The notes beneath the pieces are model-generated. The model worked only from the letters and a program-made list of their open reading frames with translations, was not told where the DNA came from and searched no databases. DNA of 17,750 nt from JBBRYW01 sp038237235. Lineage in GTDB: Bacteria; Actinomycetota; Thermoleophilia; Gaiellales; Gaiellaceae. The stretch lies in NCBI GenBank assembly GCA_038237235.1, contig JBBRYW010000055.1:1-17750 (forward strand), read 5' to 3'. Below are positions 1 through 7,016 of this stretch, piece by piece (position 1 is the stretch's first letter; each line of letters starts with the position of its first letter). The position numbers and the translations under genes are program-made.

Positions 1-286
1 CGCTCGCCTACGGCTCGCTCCAGCGAACCGCTGACGGCTCCATTCAGCTCCTTCTCCAACATCCCAGCAAGACTCCAATCTCGCCCTCAGGCTCAGTAAT
101 AACGGGGACACGAACGTCTCACGGGAGCTTGGCAGAGAGGGGACTGCGTCAGATTCCGGCCAACGAAGACACAAGCGTCGGCAGGTCGCCCGCCAGGACG
201 TTCTCGGTGATCTGCGCCTTATGGTTCCGGCCTCGGATGAAGTAGCCCGACAACTGATGCGGGGCAGCTGAACGCCGGGCCATAAT
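1..286. other. Left edge, no confident gene
   Basis: No recognisable gene. On the minus strand there is a small open frame from ATG at 283 to a TGA at 149-151 (44 codons) with a protein-like composition (it contains YFIRGRNHKAQITENVLAG), but I cannot place it in a family and no clear ribosome binding site precedes it. It may be the tail of a decayed gene that belonged with the broken methyltransferase beside it. Confidence 0.3.
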
Positions 287-1330
287 TCACGGCCCACCTT
301 GTGCCAGCCGTCGAGACCCGACCCCAGCGTGGTGCGAGCTTCGCGGAGTGCTTGACGTGCGCCTCCGTCTGTCGCAAGTGCGCGGGTGACTCGACCGAGA
401 CGACGCCCTGGAGGTCCGGACGGCGTACCAGCAGGGCTCGTGCCGCCACTGGTAGGCGGCACGCCCGAGCACGTGCACGGACTTGACCCAGACGATCTGC
501 TGGCGAATCTCGAAGCCGCAGGCGACGAGCCCCTGCCAGACCTCGAGCGAGTGCAGCGCGCTGTGCCAGACGTAGGCGACCGCTGCATCGGTGAGCGCGT
601 AGGCCTCGCGCCAGTCGGCCCGGTCGTCGTTCGCCACCAGGCCCGTGCGCGCGGCGCCGATGGGCTGGCGCAGGCCGTCGCGCCAGCTGTGGTCGACGCC
701 CACCCCGTAGGGTGGGTCGGTCGCCATCAGCGCCGCCCGCTGACCCCGCATCAGCTCGCGAACGGCGTCCGCGTCCGTGGCGTCCCCGCAGAGCAGGCGG
801 TGCGGCCCCAGCTCGTAGGTTTCCTCCGGCTTCGACTCAGGCTCGTCCGGAAGCGGCGGCAGGTCGTCCGCGGCCGGCGCCGGCTCCTCCGCGATGCCGT
901 CCAGGATGCGCGCGAGCTCGTCCTCGGCGAAGCCGGTCAGATCGAGGTCGCTGCCCTCTCTGCCGAGCTCCGCGAGTAGCTCGGCGAGCGCGTCGTCGTC
1001 CCACGCGCCGTAGGCCTGGTTGTCGCGCAGCATCCAAAGGCGAGCGCGCTCATGGTCGAGATCGGCATAGACGACCGGGATCGTGTGCCAGCCGAGCTCT
1101 TGCGCGGCGCGCAGCCGCATGTTGCCGGCGATCACCGTGCCGTCCGGCAGGGCGATCAGCGGGCGCGCCTGCAGCATCGCCGGATCGGCAGCGAGCGAGC
1201 GCTTCAGTTGCTCGAGCTTCTCCGGACCGATTCGGCGCGGGTTCTCCTCCGAGACGCGCAGCCGTACGAGCGGAACCTCCACGACGGCGTACTCGGCCGC
1301 GCGCTGACGGTCTCCAAACGCTGCGCTCAT
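287..1330 (-). pseudogene. ParB-domain DNA methyltransferase, frameshifted/truncated
   Basis: N-terminal ParB/Srx-like domain (about residues 15-105: VPLVRLRVSEENPRRIGP, then GTVIAGNMRLRAAQELGW), an acidic/proline linker, then the start of an N6-adenine/N4-cytosine methyltransferase: HRLLCGDAT at about 177-185 and the catalytic TDPPYGV motif at about 204-210. This ParB-plus-methylase arrangement is typical of prophage and plasmid methylases, which modify DNA to evade restriction. After HEPCWYAVR (about base 415) the frame turns into arginine/serine-rich nonsense, and the expected C-terminal part with the SAM-binding motif is not readable in any frame. Probably inactive. The start at 1330 is the first ATG of the conserved frame; no good ribosome binding site was seen. 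What remains is about 300 residues of recognisable sequence. Confidence 0.75.
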
Positions 1331-1836
1331 CTCCGCCCGAGTAGCGGAGGGAGCCCGCTCGCACCCGTCAGCGGCTCAGCGCAGTCAGGCCTGCCCGGCC
1401 AGCTCGGCGGCGACGCTGCTCGCGGCCGCCCTAACGGCGGCTCGGGTTGGTCAGAGTCGGCTAATGAGCCAGGCGTACGGGCGCGGCGGACGCCCGGGCG
1501 GCGCGGACGGCGACGGGAGCGAGGCGCACAGATGCGCGCGCGTGCTCGCTCCGGACACCGTGGAGAACCGGTCGCTCGTTCCCGCCTGCGGCGCAGCGTA
1601 CGGACTCGCGCCGCCGCCCGCAGCACGCGGGGCAGCGTCTCGGCGAAGTAGGTCACCGCCCATGGCTCTCTCCGCTCGCAGGCCGCAGCCAGCTCGTCGA
1701 CGTCCGGCTCGTCGGTGAATTGACGCCCGAGACGGATGACGGCGGGTCCACCGCGGCGGTAGCAACGCTCGAGCTCGCGGCGCGCCCGCCTGTTACGCGG
1801 CGACCGCGAAGATGTTCCCGAGCCAAGCGAGACCAT
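1327..1836 (-). pseudogene. Decayed hypothetical gene next to IS1380
   Basis: The first ~80 residues look protein-like (RRELERCYRRGG, then IRLGRQFTDEPDVDELAAAC, then WAVTYFAETLPRVL). The remainder is low-complexity arginine/proline sequence, as expected when a frame is read out of register. I do not recognise the family. It lies upstream of the methyltransferase on the same strand and its start is eight bases from the IS1380 left end. The 1758-1805 part has a second diverged copy at 3613-3661. That copy has one more base in a C run and would read GRRVTGGARRELERRYPRGG continuously, so a one-base deletion here is likely. Function unknown. Confidence 0.35.
1758..1805 (-). repeat. 48-bp repeat, copy 1
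   Basis: Nearly the same sequence occurs at 3613-3661 in the same orientation, with about three substitutions and one inserted C. On the minus strand both encode a RRELER(C/R)Y-like peptide. The two copies flank the IS1380 element but are too diverged to be its target duplication, so they are probably remnants of related genes. Confidence 0.7.
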
Positions 1837-1837
1837 C

Positions 1838-1843
1838 TAACTA
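1838..1843. repeat. Target-site duplication, left (TAACTA)
   Basis: TAACTA lies directly outside the left inverted repeat and is repeated exactly at 3455-3460 outside the right one. IS1380-family elements duplicate a few bases at insertion. Part of the 6 bp could be chance extension. Confidence 0.75.
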
Positions 1844-1859
1844 CCCGGATCCTGCGGTA
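1844..1859 (+). repeat. IS1380 left inverted repeat
   Basis: Sixteen bases identical to the reverse complement of 3439-3454. They form the transposase-binding end of the element. Confidence 0.85.
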
Positions 1860-1946
1860 GCGCAGGAGTAGCGCAAAGAGCAACGTCCTCCCTGCCGCTC
1901 ACCATGGGTGTTGCGAGACATCCCGGCGAGCGACAGGGAGGCACTC

Positions 1947-3263
1947 TTGAAGGTGAAGATAACAGAGCGATCGGCGTTGGTCCGGGTGGCCGCGTCCAGT
2001 CAGCAGATCACGGCGCATGCGGGCTTGCTGCTCGTGCGCGAGCTGGCGGCGCGACTCGGCGTCGGGGAGCTCCTCGACCGGATCACGGTCAAGAAGCGCC
2101 GGCGCGGCTACTCGCCGGCGCAGGCGATCCTCGGCCTGTGCGAGACCCTGATCGCGGGCGGCGAGTGCCTCGACGACATCGCGCTGCTACGGGCCGACTC
2201 GGCGCAGCAGCTGCTGCGCGGCCACGACCTGCCCGAGCCGACGACGCTGGGGCGCTTCCTGCGCCGCTTCAGTCTCGGTCACATCGCTCAGCTGAACCGG
2301 GCACTCGACCAGGTGTTCGCCCGCCTGCAGCCGCTCGTCGGGCGGGAGACGGTGACGCTCGATCTCGACGCGACCCTGATCGAGCACCACGGCCCGGTCG
2401 GCTCGCGGCAGGGTGTGCGCGGCACCTATACCGGCAAGGTCGCCTGGCATCCGCTGCTCTGCTTCATCGGCGAGAGCGGCGAGTGGCTGCACGCGAAGCT
2501 GCGCCACGGCCACGCGGCCGCCTCGACCGGCGCCACCCGCTTCCTCGGCGAGTGCCTGCGCCGCCTGCCCGAGGGCAGCCGCCTCTTGCTGCGCGCCGAC
2601 GAGGGCTTCTGGGGCCAGAACTTCTTCGCCGAGCTGGAGCGAAGGCGGATCAGCTACGCGATCGGCGCGCCGCTGATTCCCTCCCTGCGGACACGGATCG
2701 ACGCGATCGCCGAGCAAGACTGGCAGCCCTCCAGCTACCGCGCCGGAAGCGAGGTTGCGAGCGTGCCTTGGCGTCCGAAGACGTGGAAGCGCGAGCGGCG
2801 CTTCATCGTCCGCCGCGACCCGCTCGAAGCCGGCGAGCAGCTCTCGCTGGAAGGACGCGAATGGCACTACTGGGCGCTCGTCACGAACGACCAGGAGCGC
2901 TCCGCCGACGAGCTCGAGTGTTGGCACCGTGCGAAGGCGAACCTCGAGAACCGGATCAAGGAGGCAAAGCTCGGGCTCGGCCTCGACAACCTCCCCTGCC
3001 AGAGCTTCCACGCCAACTGGGCCTACCTACTCTGCACGCTCCTCGCCTACAACCTGCTCGCTTGGCTGAAGCTGCTCGCCCTGCCCGAGGGCGAGCGGAC
3101 GAGCTACGCCAAGCGCCTGCGCTTCCGCTTCATCGCGGTCGCCGGAACGGTCGGCCGCTCCGGCCGGCGACTCGTGCTGCGCCTCTCGGCCGGCTACTCG
3201 CTGCTCGAGGACTTCATCAAAGCGCTGCAGCGCATCCGCGGGCTCGGCCGCGCGCCCGCCTGA
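1947..3263 (+). CDS. IS1380-family transposase
   Basis: DDE transposase of the IS1380 family, catalysing cut-and-paste movement of the surrounding element. The acidic residues are visible as LDLDATLIEHHG, LLRADEGFWG and ENRIKEAKLG, roughly residues 141, 218 and 339 of the 438-residue product, with the expected spacing. The C-terminus (YSLLEDFIKALQRIRGLG) looks complete and the frame has no lesion. I chose the TTG at 1947 because AGGGAGG at 1935-1941 sits 5 bases upstream. An in-frame GTG at 1908 would add 13 residues but has no comparable ribosome binding site. It is the only transposase in the window that looks functional. Confidence 0.9.
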   Translation: MKVKITERSALVRVAASSQQITAHAGLLLVRELAARLGVGELLDRITVKKRRRGYSPAQAILGLCETLIAGGECLDDIALLRADSAQQLLRGHDLPEPTTLGRFLRRFSLGHIAQLNRALDQVFARLQPLVGRETVTLDLDATLIEHHGPVGSRQGVRGTYTGKVAWHPLLCFIGESGEWLHAKLRHGHAAASTGATRFLGECLRRLPEGSRLLLRADEGFWGQNFFAELERRRISYAIGAPLIPSLRTRIDAIAEQDWQPSSYRAGSEVASVPWRPKTWKRERRFIVRRDPLEAGEQLSLEGREWHYWALVTNDQERSADELECWHRAKANLENRIKEAKLGLGLDNLPCQSFHANWAYLLCTLLAYNLLAWLKLLALPEGERTSYAKRLRFRFIAVAGTVGRSGRRLVLRLSAGYSLLEDFIKALQRIRGLGRAPA

Positions 3264-3438
3264 GCGCACCCGGCGAGCCGCGCAAATTTGAATCGGACGG
3301 CCGCGAGGGGCGAAGCCTGCCCGCGCCCAGGCCAGCGCCGCACGAGAAACCCATCAGCCGGCGCCGCGGAGCCCCCGCACGCGAGCGGGGACGATCAGCG
3401 ACGGTCGAAAACGAGTCCCGAGCGGCCCCTCAGCTCCT

Positions 3439-3454
3439 TACCGCAGGATCCGGG
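3439..3454 (-). repeat. IS1380 right inverted repeat
   Basis: TACCGCAGGATCCGGG, the exact reverse complement of the left end at 1844-1859. Confidence 0.85.
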
Positions 3455-3460
3455 TAACTA
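3455..3460. repeat. Target-site duplication, right (TAACTA)
   Basis: Exact repeat of the six bases left of the element at 1838-1843. Confidence 0.75.
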
Positions 3461-3763
3461 GCGTAAGGGTCTGGGTGGACGCCGCCCTCTCTGGCCGCAG
3501 GCAGTGCCTTTGAAACCATGGTCGAATCGTGCCGCAATCGCGCTTCGCTCGTCACGCGCAGGCCCACGCGGGTCTGCGAATCTCCCACTGCTCCCAATTC
3601 ACCCACCACGGGGGTAGCGACGCTCGAGCTCGCGGCGCGCCCCGCCGGTAACGCGGCGACCACCGGTCGATCGCAGCCGAGCTCGAGACGGCGGAGCCGC
3701 GATAGGGGTCGGGCCGGCGCACGAGGTACGCTGACCATCCGAAGGGGGTGTGGTGCGTGGCCG
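3461..3763. other. Non-coding or eroded stretch after IS1380
   Basis: No convincing gene. It holds the second copy of the 48-bp repeat (3613-3661) and short open frames on both strands without recognisable motifs. On the minus strand the repeat copy would encode GRRVTGGARRELERRYPRGG, immediately followed by a TGA, so that gene is broken here as well. Confidence 0.4.
3613..3661 (-). repeat. 48-bp repeat, copy 2
   Basis: Diverged same-orientation copy of 1758-1805, with one extra C and about three substitutions. See copy 1. Confidence 0.7.
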
Positions 3764-3943
3764 ATGGCTGATCGATCGAGTGGACCGAGGCGACGGAACC
3801 CCGTCACCGGCTGCTCAAAGGTCAGCCCCGGCTGCGCGCACTGCTACGCCGAGACCCTGAGTGTCCGCTTCGGTCGCACGACGAAGTCGTGGACGCCGGC
3901 GAACGCCGCGGAGAACGTGGTCGCTCCGGCAGCGGCTCCGTGA
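3764..3943 (+). pseudogene. DUF5131 (phage Gp37/Gp68 family) relic
   Basis: The peptide NPVTGCSKVSPGCAHCYAET followed by WTPANAAENVV is the N-terminal signature of the phage Gp37/Gp68 family, including its C-x6-C-x2-C cluster. The family usually begins with a SSIEWTEATWNPVTGC-like stretch. Here IEWTEAT is readable at 3774-3794, but in a different frame from NPVTGC, so bases have been lost at both junctions. The frame ends at 3943, where several hundred residues of the family should follow. Probably a prophage or plasmid relic without function. Confidence 0.7.
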
Positions 3944-3992
3944 GTTCCTGCTCGAGCATTCGGGGAAGCTGCGCGACATCAACGAGCCCAGT

Positions 3993-4417
3993 AACTCCGT
4001 CGTCTTCGTCGGCCCACACTCGGCTGGGGCGACCTCGACCAGGAAGGGTGTCGGCTACAGTCGCGGCTGCTCGACGACTATCGGCGCCTGGCGGCGCTCG
4101 TCCGCGCCCTGCTGAAGGGGCTGCCAGCAGATGGGGCGAACGACGTGGAGCAGGCGCAGGACGAACTCGAGGAGCTGATCGACCAGAGCCACCTGACCTG
4201 GGTGAAGACGCACGAAGAGGCATTCGCGAAAGCCGAGCGGGCACTCGATAAGCAGGTTGAGCTGATCGGGCATCTATACGACGCCGCCGAGGGTGATCCG
4301 ATCTACGTGCCTGACACGAACGCGCTCGCCTGGAACCCCGACCTTGAGACGGCGGGACATCCTTGTCGGCTCGTCTCGCCAGTGGCTGCTCTTGACGAAT
4401 GTATACGGAGACGTTAG
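3993..4417 (+). pseudogene. PIN-domain protein fragment
   Basis: Open in one frame from just after a TAA at 3990-3992. The conserved part starts near 4043 (DLDQEGCRLQSRLLDDYRRL) and has a helical region (DELEELIDQSHLTWVKTHEE, KAERALDKQVELIGHLYDAA). It then reaches IYVPDTNALAWNPDLE, the first strand and first catalytic Asp of a PIN RNase domain. Soon afterwards the sequence ends as LVSPVAALDECIRRR, which looks like a collapsed version of the usual SPVVLAELDELK stretch. The remaining acidic residues of the nuclease are missing. No proper start was found; a GTG at 4145 is in frame. Likely the relic of a PIN-domain nuclease of the toxin type. Confidence 0.55.
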
Positions 4418-4711
4418 TCTTTAGGCGTGAGCATCGTAGCTCCTAAGCAACGAGCGAGTTGACACTAGACGTCGCACCTGCTTGACTCTCTGTCGGTTCT
4501 AAGCCGAAGGTAAGGGGTTCTTGTCATGGATCGTCGGTGGCTCTTGCGGCAAACGGCGGTGAAGGCGCTTCGCAGTGATGGCTTCCATGCGTGCGGTTGT
4601 CGGTCTCGACCCAGTACGTCGCCGTCGCGTCCGAAGCACCGAGCTTCGTGGTGAGCCCTTTGCTGCCGCTGCCCTACCGGTTCGTACACCGATTCGATCG
4701 GAGGAAGCCGT
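4418..4711. other. Leader region of the mau-like operon
   Basis: 294 bases without a confident gene. TTGACA at 4459-4464 is a good -35 candidate, but the hexamer 17 bases on (TTGACT) is a poor -10. A 42-codon open frame, ATG 4526 to TGA 4652-4654 (starts MDRRWLLRQTAVKAL), has AAGGGG eight bases upstream and could be a small gene or leader peptide; it matches nothing I know. If the promoter is real, the operon has a leader of about 220 bases, long enough for regulation. Confidence 0.3.
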
Positions 4712-5287
4712 ATGGAAACGAGATCACGTCGTTCGTTTCTGGCACTCGGGGCGAGCCTCGCGGCCGGCGCCCTCGTGGAGTCAGGACCCGCGTCTGCGTC
4801 TAGTCAGGCGCCAATGCCCAAGCCGCCCGACCTGGCTGCCGTCGTCCTCGAGCGGGGCGCGAAGAACGCCCTCCTCGTAAAGGTTGCCACTAGTCCGTCG
4901 GTGCCCGCGGGCACGAAGGTGACCCTCGTCGCGACGTCTGAGACGTCCGTGTGGAGCTTCGCCCCGCCCGGTGACCTCAGGAGCTTCGACCCCGGCGACG
5001 AAGTGGTTGCCGCCGGCGAGTGGCGCGACGCAACGTTCGCGGCCGACTACGTCTCGCCGTTGTTCGACGGAGTCCAAGACGAGATCGAGTCCGTCCGCGG
5101 ATACGCAATCAGCGTGTCGAGCGGTGTCATCGTGGATGCGTCCGCGGCGCGGACGAGCTTCGACACCACCACCAACGCGAACCTCGTCGACATCTCGCAG
5201 GCGGCGGCGAAGCGAACACTGCGCGCGCTCGTGCAGCGGAACACCACGCCGAACCCCAAGCGGGCATACGTCGTCGAGTTCTCGTAA
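4712..5287 (+). CDS. Tat-exported protein, first gene of mau-like operon
   Basis: 191 residues. The N-terminus (RSRRSFLALGASLAAGALVE) is a classic twin-arginine signal with cleavage likely after the ASAS region near residue 30, so the folded protein should be exported. The mature part has no cysteine. The middle (VW at 80-81, GD at 95-96, then ATFAADYVSPLF) resembles residues 82-121 of the Tat protein at 15562-16587, suggesting a shared beta-rich, perhaps OB-like, domain; this is by-eye similarity. GGAGG seven bases before the ATG supports the start. It is followed after 13 bases by the MauE-like gene. Function unknown; possibly a partner or scaffold for the Cys-rich protein two genes on. Confidence 0.8.
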   Translation: METRSRRSFLALGASLAAGALVESGPASASSQAPMPKPPDLAAVVLERGAKNALLVKVATSPSVPAGTKVTLVATSETSVWSFAPPGDLRSFDPGDEVVAAGEWRDATFAADYVSPLFDGVQDEIESVRGYAISVSSGVIVDASAARTSFDTTTNANLVDISQAAAKRTLRALVQRNTTPNPKRAYVVEFS

Positions 5288-5300
5288 GCGGTACAGCTCG

Positions 5301-5897
5301 ATGAGCCCGCTCCTTACTGACCTCGAAGTCGCAGCCGCCGTGGTCTCGAGTGCCGGCTTGATCTGGGCGGGATCCGCGAAACTCGTCCACCGCGCTGAGA
5401 CGGCGATCGCGCTGAAGGACTTTCACCTGACGCGCGTCCCGAGCACGAAAGCCGCCGCGTTGGCTAGTCTCTTCGAACTGGCAGCCGGCTCCGGGCTCGC
5501 CGTCGCGGTGCTGAGCGGGCACGTCGTGACCGCGACGTCTGCCGCGGCGGTGTTCCTGTTCGCAGCGTTCACGTTCCTCGTCGGCCGCAGCCTCCACCGC
5601 GGCGAGTTGTTTTCCTGCATGTGCTTCGGATCTTCGACGACGCAGGTGTCGCGACTCGTCCTCGGCCGCGCTGCGGCCTTTCTCGCAGCGAGCGTCACGA
5701 GTCTCGCATTCTCGTTCTCGGCGTCGGCGAGCGAGGTGGCGTTCGCGAGTCGCCTCTCGATCGCCTGCAGTATCGCAGCCGCGCTCGGCGTCGTCACGCT
5801 GCTCTCGCGGCTGCCCGTGATTGTTCATCGCGTCGACCCGTTCGCGGCACTCACCGACCAACTTGTCGTCCCGACGGAGGGAGCTTCCGGTTCATGA
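5301..5897 (+). CDS. MauE/DoxX-like redox membrane protein
   Basis: 198-residue integral membrane protein with about four to five hydrophobic segments (about 8-26, 50-72, 76-95, 117-140 and a C-terminal one). The features match the MauE family: a GLIWAGSAKLVH first helix (usually G...AAGxAKL), FELAAGSG in helix two, and the CMCFG motif at 106-110 followed by an arginine-containing third or fourth helix. MauE is a membrane partner needed for MauA light-chain maturation, and DoxX/MauE relatives carry out thiol oxidation. The pair C106/C108 probably exchanges electrons with the thioredoxin encoded next. The stop overlaps the ATG of the next gene (ATGA at 5894-5897), so the two are translationally coupled. 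The ribosome binding site is weak. Confidence 0.8.
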   Translation: MSPLLTDLEVAAAVVSSAGLIWAGSAKLVHRAETAIALKDFHLTRVPSTKAAALASLFELAAGSGLAVAVLSGHVVTATSAAAVFLFAAFTFLVGRSLHRGELFSCMCFGSSTTQVSRLVLGRAAAFLAASVTSLAFSFSASASEVAFASRLSIACSIAAALGVVTLLSRLPVIVHRVDPFAALTDQLVVPTEGASGS

Positions 5898-6517
5898 CCA
5901 GCACACTTTGGACAAGCATTGGCCTCACACTGGCGACGGTCTGGCTCTTGCTCCTGACGGTCAGCGTCATGCTGTGTATCCGCCAGCTTGGTGCACTGAC
6001 GGCTCGAATGGAAATCGTCGCGCTCGGGAGTGGCGTCGGTCATGGTGCAGCGCTCGGGTTCCGGATCTCCGATGACCTTGCTCGAGCTCACCCGGGACTC
6101 GGAGTCGGACGACGCATCGTGCTCGTCGTCTCTGCGACCTGCGCAAGCTGCACCGAACTGCTTCAGGAGCTGGAGCGCGGTCATCAACCAGAGGCGATCG
6201 GTCAAGTCGACGGGGTGACAGCGCTTCTGGTCGGGCCCGGCGACGCGAGTCGCGATGAGGCGCGGCGGAGAATCTCGCGCGTTACCTCGGACGTCGTGCT
6301 TGACCCGCTGGCGACCGCGGTGGCGCAAGCACTGCGGATGAAGACCCTGCCGGCGGCGCTTTACCTGGTCGACGGCGTCGTGGCAGGCAACCTCATGTTC
6401 GTCGACCGGCTCGACCAGCTGGACGATCTCGTCAGCGACGCCGATCTCGGTGACCGTGACTACAGCGCGCTCTTGTCAAAGTCTCAGGATGAGCTCGAGA
6501 CGCAACTCGTGGGTTGA
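5894..6517 (+). CDS. MauD/TlpA-like membrane-anchored thioredoxin
   Basis: 207 residues. One N-terminal membrane helix (about 8-29) is followed by an extracytoplasmic thioredoxin-fold domain. The active site is SATCASCTELLQEL with C83 and C86; MauD proteins have the same S-x-T-C-x-x-C-x-x-L layout. A TLPAALYLVDG stretch supplies the cis-proline loop expected after the active site. The length is that of MauD. In mau clusters MauD helps form the six disulfides of MauA. Here it overlaps the MauE-like gene by four bases and lies 15 bases before the Cys-rich gene, so the latter is the natural client. GGAGGGAG precedes the ATG by about 11 bases. Confidence 0.82.
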   Translation: MTSTLWTSIGLTLATVWLLLLTVSVMLCIRQLGALTARMEIVALGSGVGHGAALGFRISDDLARAHPGLGVGRRIVLVVSATCASCTELLQELERGHQPEAIGQVDGVTALLVGPGDASRDEARRRISRVTSDVVLDPLATAVAQALRMKTLPAALYLVDGVVAGNLMFVDRLDQLDDLVSDADLGDRDYSALLSKSQDELETQLVG

Positions 6518-6532
6518 GGAGGGAGAACCAGC

Positions 6533-6985
6533 ATGACCGCTTCTCGTGACGCCATGGAAGTCCGCATCGTGCGCAACGGCGATGTCGACGAGATGGTGCC
6601 GCTACCGACGTTCCGCACCGAACCCCTCGATGAGGCAGCCATGGAACGCGTACCGCTCGGGCGGAGCAAGTTCTTGCGTCGACTCGGCGCCACCGTCTTT
6701 GGCCTCAGCGTCACGTCGGCGGTGAAGGCGAGCCCGCTCTTGGCGTGTCTCGGAGGTTCTGTCCGCGCGCAATGCGGACCGAGCGCGTCGCATAACCGCT
6801 GCTGCTGCTGTAACGCCTATTCGGGTTGCTGCGACGCGAACTGCACCGACCGCAACAGCGGCTGCGGAGGCAGCGGTCCTCCTTGGGGCTGGTACTTCTG
6901 CTACAACCACACGTACTACTACTGCCGCGACTTCTGGAGCAACGGTGACGCGTGCATCTGCAACTTTGCGTTGTCGTCGTGCTAG
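6533..6985 (+). CDS. Exported Cys-rich protein, MauA-light-chain-like
   Basis: 150 residues with 15 cysteines, 14 of them after residue 80, including a CCCC run at 90-93. The N-terminal half has RSKFLRRLGATVFGLSVTSA, which looks like a degenerate twin-arginine signal preceded by a charged stretch of about 43 residues; MauA precursors also have long Tat-type leaders. The tail W118-G-W-Y-F-C-Y-N, then YYYCRDFW, then ACICN resembles by eye the MauA stretch around its first cofactor Trp (W..SCYN, YRDCC, GRCPCLN). The C-terminal MauA part with the second cofactor Trp is absent. A strong GGAGGGAG upstream fixes the start. Likely substrate of the MauE/MauD pair; a cofactor role is speculative. Confidence 0.75.
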   Translation: MTASRDAMEVRIVRNGDVDEMVPLPTFRTEPLDEAAMERVPLGRSKFLRRLGATVFGLSVTSAVKASPLLACLGGSVRAQCGPSASHNRCCCCNAYSGCCDANCTDRNSGCGGSGPPWGWYFCYNHTYYYCRDFWSNGDACICNFALSSC

Positions 6986-7016
6986 CGATTGCACTCGCCC
7001 CAACGCAGGTGACGTG

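Larger units (their letters stand above)
1844..3454 (+). mobile_element. IS1380-family insertion sequence, complete
   Basis: 1611-bp element bounded by perfect 16-bp inverted repeats: CCCGGATCCTGCGGTA at 1844-1859 and its reverse complement at 3439-3454. Both are flanked by the direct repeat TAACTA. It carries one full-length transposase. The length and single-gene layout are those of IS1380-family elements (usually about 1.6-1.7 kb). Intact ends, an intact gene and a matched target duplication suggest a fairly recent insertion, in contrast to the eroded surroundings. Confidence 0.85.
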
